Origin: Prevotella sp. E2-28 | Lineage (GTDB): Bacteria > Bacteroidota > Bacteroidia > Bacteroidales > Bacteroidaceae | NCBI RefSeq assembly: GCF_022024055.1 | Contig: NZ_CP091788.1 | Span: 3,224,001-3,288,000 of the forward strand | DNA length: 64,000 bases | Reading direction: 5' to 3' | In this document: positions 61,158 through 64,000 of the stretch, in pieces | Numbering within the stretch: the first letter of the stretch is position 1 | How the letters are laid out: every line of letters starts with the position of its first letter | Notes under the pieces: model-generated | Database searches by the model: none | What the model saw: the letters and a program-made list of their open reading frames with translations, nothing else | Told to the model about the DNA's origin: nothing | Made by a program: the position numbers and the translations under genes

Positions 61158-64000
61158 TTATCTATACACATCCTCCTTCTTTAATTCCACAACCTTGCCA
61201 AAGCGGGACAGAGCTTTCATATCCGTAAGTTTCTTATCACCAATGACAATCCATACTCGATGCTGGTTGGGAGCTATATGCTGCTGATGGAACCGCACAA
61301 TATCCTGAGTTGTAACATCAGGCAGAATACGTGCTATATCAGTATTGGGATCAGAAGTATAACCATCACGCAACTGATTAGCAATATATTTGCCCATCGT
61401 GCGGAACGTAGGATAACTGTTCTGAATATCATTGAGCACGCTCTGACGGGCTGCGTCAAGGTTCTCTTCTTTCATTGGCATCTGTCGCAATAAGGAGTCA
61501 ATGGTAATGATAGCTTCCAAGGTCTTATCAGCCTGTGTACCAGTAGCGGTGAAGTAACCCTGTCGTTCTGAAGGGTGCTGCATCAGACTTGTTGTAAAAC
61601 TATTGCCGCCCGTAGAGTAAGCCAAAGAACGGAACTCACGAACATTCTGGAACAATACCGATGACATGCTGCCTCCAAAATATTCACCCCATAACTTGAA
61701 GATTGCCCGTTCCCGCATGGTAGGCAGTGCATCAACGGCATCATAGCTGACAACAAAGTTCTGGCGCGACTTAGGCACATTGAAGAAATAGACCGTGGGC
61801 TCATTATATTGCAGCATCGGTCGGAAGGTATCTGCCTGCGATTTGGTACATTGTGCAAGGGGAAGTGTTTGTTGTAATGACTTTGCGACATACTCAACAG
61901 GCTGGCGTCCACAGTAGAAAAGTTCACAATCATATTGCTGTAAGTCATGGAAAAGCCTAATCAATTCGTCGTTCTTCAAGGCTTTGACTTCTTTCTGGCT
62001 CAACTGGGTGAGGTAAGATGACTTATCGCCATAGACAACACGATGCACCACGGGGCGCAACACATTATCTTTTTGCTTTCCGAAGGTTTTGCGCTCCACC
62101 TTGTCGTTATCCATCACATTCTTGAAGGCCTTATCATCACCTTTGGCAGAACGGAGGAAGTGAGCAAGCAAGTGTAATGCCGATTTCAACTGACTATCAG
62201 GTCCCGTAAGATTGATGCTGAAAGCTACGTCACCAGGCACTATCTCCATCGTAGTGCCAATACGCTGCCAAGCCTGTTCCAACTGCTGCTTTTTCAGCGA
62301 ATCAGTACCCAATTGCGACAGATAGTCGGCCATCAATTTAAGGGCCGGCGTATGAAGGTCACCATCCTTATAACGCAAGGTGAATGTAAAGATGTCGTTG
62401 ATAGGATTCTCCTTATAGTATAAAGTAATATGAGAGTTAATCTGCTGAGCCATCACATCACGATTGAAATCAACAGTGCGGGTAGTTGATGCCTTAACAG
62501 GAATCTGTTCCAACTGTTTGGCAAAGGCCGATTTAGCATCCAGATTTTTCGGACTGATGGGCTTGTAGCCTGGTTGTTTCAGCGTTTCCTTTTTAGACGT
62601 ACCATATTTCTTTGACAACGTGATATAGTTAGCACCATAGTATTTTCTGGCCGCAGCTACAACATCAGCCTTCGTTAGCCTACGGATACCTTCTATCTTA
62701 TCAAGCACGTCATGCCAGGAACGACCATTCGAGAAGGTTTCCACCAGAAGTTCTGAGCGACTGCCAATCGTTTCCAAATCCCGTTCCGATTCCATCACCA
62801 TTTCCTGCTTCAGCGCTTCCATCTGCCAGTCGCAGAAGTTACCATCCATCACTTGCCGGATTTGATTCATCACACGCGTCTCGGCCTTTTTCATCTTACC
62901 GAAGAGATTAGGAATAATGACGATAGCCGAACCTGCCGCATCATTCAAGGAAACACTCTGAGCCATAGCCATCATCAACTTATGTTCATTGACCAGTGAG
63001 TCGAGCTTACCTGCCTTTCCGTTAGACAACAGTTTATTAGCCAGTTCCAATGCATCAGCATCAGCCTCAAAATCTGTAGGAGCCTTATAGATTAAAGCCT
63101 CAATTCCAACGAGGGGAATAGGCAGTTTTATTTCCTGACGTTCGCCTGCCGTGATGGTTGGCATAGCACTCTTCATCCTCACAGGAGCAGGTCCCGTCTG
63201 TACTCGCCCGAAGGTCCTCTCTAAGAGTGCTGTTAACGCAGAGTCTGCCTTGATGTCACCACAAAGAATCAAGCCCATGTTTGATGCCACATAGTATTTC
63301 TTATAGAACGCAGCCATATCCGACAAACGCGGATTCTTCAAGTTCTCCGTAGAGCCGATAATAGGATAGGCATAGGGCTGCGTCTTAAACACAGCACTGA
63401 AGAGTTTATCCTGAGCATCACCTAACGCATCGGCAGAACGGTTTTTCTCCTCATATACATTCTCCAACTCGCCTTGGAAACCACGGAACACGGGTTTTAT
63501 GAGTCGCTCAGAGTTCAACCAGCACCACTGCTCAATAAACTGCGGCAGGAATGAATTGTGATAATAAGTCAGATCATGCCCCGTACCAGCATTCAGCCCA
63601 CTACCGCCATATTTCGAGATGAGTCGGTTAAACTCATTAGGAATCACGTAATCAGCAGCTTTAAGACTCAGTTCATTGATATGCTTCTGAATACGGGTGC
63701 GCCCAACCTCATCTTTAGTTTTACTGAGCAGGTCGTATTGAGCAGAGATACTGTCGAGCCACGGTTTTTCCTTTTCATAGTCAGTAGTACCCATGCGGTC
63801 AGTACCCTTAAACATGATATGCTCAAAATAGTGGGCTATACCCGTATTTGGACAGTCCTTTGCACCCGCTTTTACAACGACGGCACCAAATACTTTTGGC
63901 TGGGAGTGATCCTCATTCAACCATACCGTCATACCATTACTAAGTTTCAACTCCTTGACTTCCAATTGGGCATCTGCACACAAACTTGTCAAGACCGTTG
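61158..64000 (-). CDS. M16 zinc peptidase, 5' truncated by window edge
   Basis: The frame is open to the right edge; the visible start (TTG at 63992) is inside a signal-peptide-like segment (TVLTSLCADAQ), so the first codons are missing. About 945 residues visible. The inverted zinc motif is GIAHYFEHIMFKGT (HxxEH), with the distal Glu expected in NVYEEKNRSADA. A second M16 half (about 500-940) has lost the motif, as in the PqqL/pitrilysin group. It would digest peptides in the periplasm or outer membrane. Confidence 0.88.
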   Translation of the reverse strand, partial: TVLTSLCADAQLEVKELKLSNGMTVWLNEDHSQPKVFGAVVVKAGAKDCPNTGIAHYFEHIMFKGTDRMGTTDYEKEKPWLDSISAQYDLLSKTKDEVGRTRIQKHINELSLKAADYVIPNEFNRLISKYGGSGLNAGTGHDLTYYHNSFLPQFIEQWCWLNSERLIKPVFRGFQGELENVYEEKNRSADALGDAQDKLFSAVFKTQPYAYPIIGSTENLKNPRLSDMAAFYKKYYVASNMGLILCGDIKADSALTALLERTFGRVQTGPAPVRMKSAMPTITAGERQEIKLPIPLVGIEALIYKAPTDFEADADALELANKLLSNGKAGKLDSLVNEHKLMMAMAQSVSLNDAAGSAIVIIPNLFGKMKKAETRVMNQIRQVMDGNFCDWQMEALKQEMVMESERDLETIGSRSELLVETFSNGRSWHDVLDKIEGIRRLTKADVVAAARKYYGANYITLSKKYGTSKKETLKQPGYKPISPKNLDAKSAFAKQLEQIPVKASTTRTVDFNRDVMAQQINSHITLYYKENPINDIFTFTLRYKDGDLHTPALKLMADYLSQLGTDSLKKQQLEQAWQRIGTTMEIVPGDVAFSINLTGPDSQLKSALHLLAHFLRSAKGDDKAFKNVMDNDKVERKTFGKQKDNVLRPVVHRVVYGDKSSYLTQLSQKEVKALKNDELIRLFHDLQQYDCELFYCGRQPVEYVAKSLQQTLPLAQCTKSQADTFRPMLQYNEPTVYFFNVPKSRQNFVVSYDAVDALPTMRERAIFKLWGEYFGGSMSSVLFQNVREFRSLAYSTGGNSFTTSLMQHPSERQGYFTATGTQADKTLEAIITIDSLLRQMPMKEENLDAARQSVLNDIQNSYPTFRTMGKYIANQLRDGYTSDPNTDIARILPDVTTQDIVRFHQQHIAPNQHRVWIVIGDKKLTDMKALSRFGKVVELKKEDVYR

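Noticed and set aside
1..64000. CRISPR array, complete insertion sequence, prophage or rRNA
   Set aside because: No regularly spaced repeats with spacers, no transposase or integrase, no phage genes and no rRNA-like stretch were seen.

Overview
The window comes from a member of the Bacteroidales, most likely a Prevotella-type genome. Signs of this are promoters of the Bacteroidetes primary sigma factor type (TTTG, 19-21 bases, TAnnTTTG), a smalltalk-type micropeptide beside a divergent HU protein, a succinylornithine-type carbamoyltransferase, a PorT homologue of type IX secretion, an ExbB/ExbD/ExbD/TonB/PstS-like/TPR cluster, and intergenic spacers full of short tandem or palindromic repeats. 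No rRNA, complete insertion sequence, prophage or CRISPR array is visible. Most of the window is housekeeping. The accessory material is concentrated at 1-7.2 kb and in a few repeat-rich gaps.

1-7.2 kb: two paralogous large secreted proteins (one cut by the window edge, with a BACON-like domain), a small exported protein with a type IX sorting-like tail, and a membrane-anchored AraC-type regulator. The locus carries debris of a duplication: 110 identical bases of the regulator's helix-turn-helix lie after the first large gene, and a shrunken, internally deleted copy of that large gene lies before the intact regulator. 7.3-19.8 kb: arginine and proline metabolism in two runs (argD-proC-XRE/cupin-acyl-CoA synthetase; proB-proA-argF'-terC-threonine aldolase), separated by an unrecognised 700-residue exported protein and an AEC transporter. 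19.8-29.3 kb: a 1001-residue receiver/PPDK-N fusion, glutamate dehydrogenase, an RlpA-like protein, a glycine-zipper lipoprotein, a YfhO membrane protein, and mtnN-luxS.

29.5-35.3 kb: a BlaI/BlaR1-like pair whose sensor ends in a TonB C-terminal domain and whose promoter spacer carries a perfect dyad; then the smalltalk gene, the HU-like gene, a 150-bp AT palindrome, typA and tRNA-Met(CAT). 35.5-42.7 kb: a START-like protein, LptF/G permease, RibBA, and a DUF6057-like/TolB-like heme-motif lipoprotein pair. 42.7-49.8 kb: an aminotransferase and the TonB energising cluster. 49.8-53.2 kb: porT, a short ferredoxin gene, a 5'-nucleotidase split over two genes, and rplS. 53.2-64 kb: an operon with an unknown protein, rpoN, a PAP2-like protein, purE and ispG; then a histidine phosphatase, sufE, a U32 peptidase-family protein and an M16 protease cut by the right edge.

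Functional threads: glutamate made by GdhA feeds proline (ProB, ProA, ProC) and arginine (ArgD, ArgF') synthesis; MtnN and LuxS recycle S-adenosylhomocysteine; the ExbBD/TonB complex would power nutrient uptake; PorT would support export of type IX cargo such as the small protein at 2.5 kb. The most distinctive observations are the reciprocally decayed duplication at the left end, two divergent promoter pairs built as near-identical 31-bp inverted repeats, the BlaI-type operator inside its promoter spacer, repeats incorporated into coding sequence, and the receiver/PPDK-N fusion.
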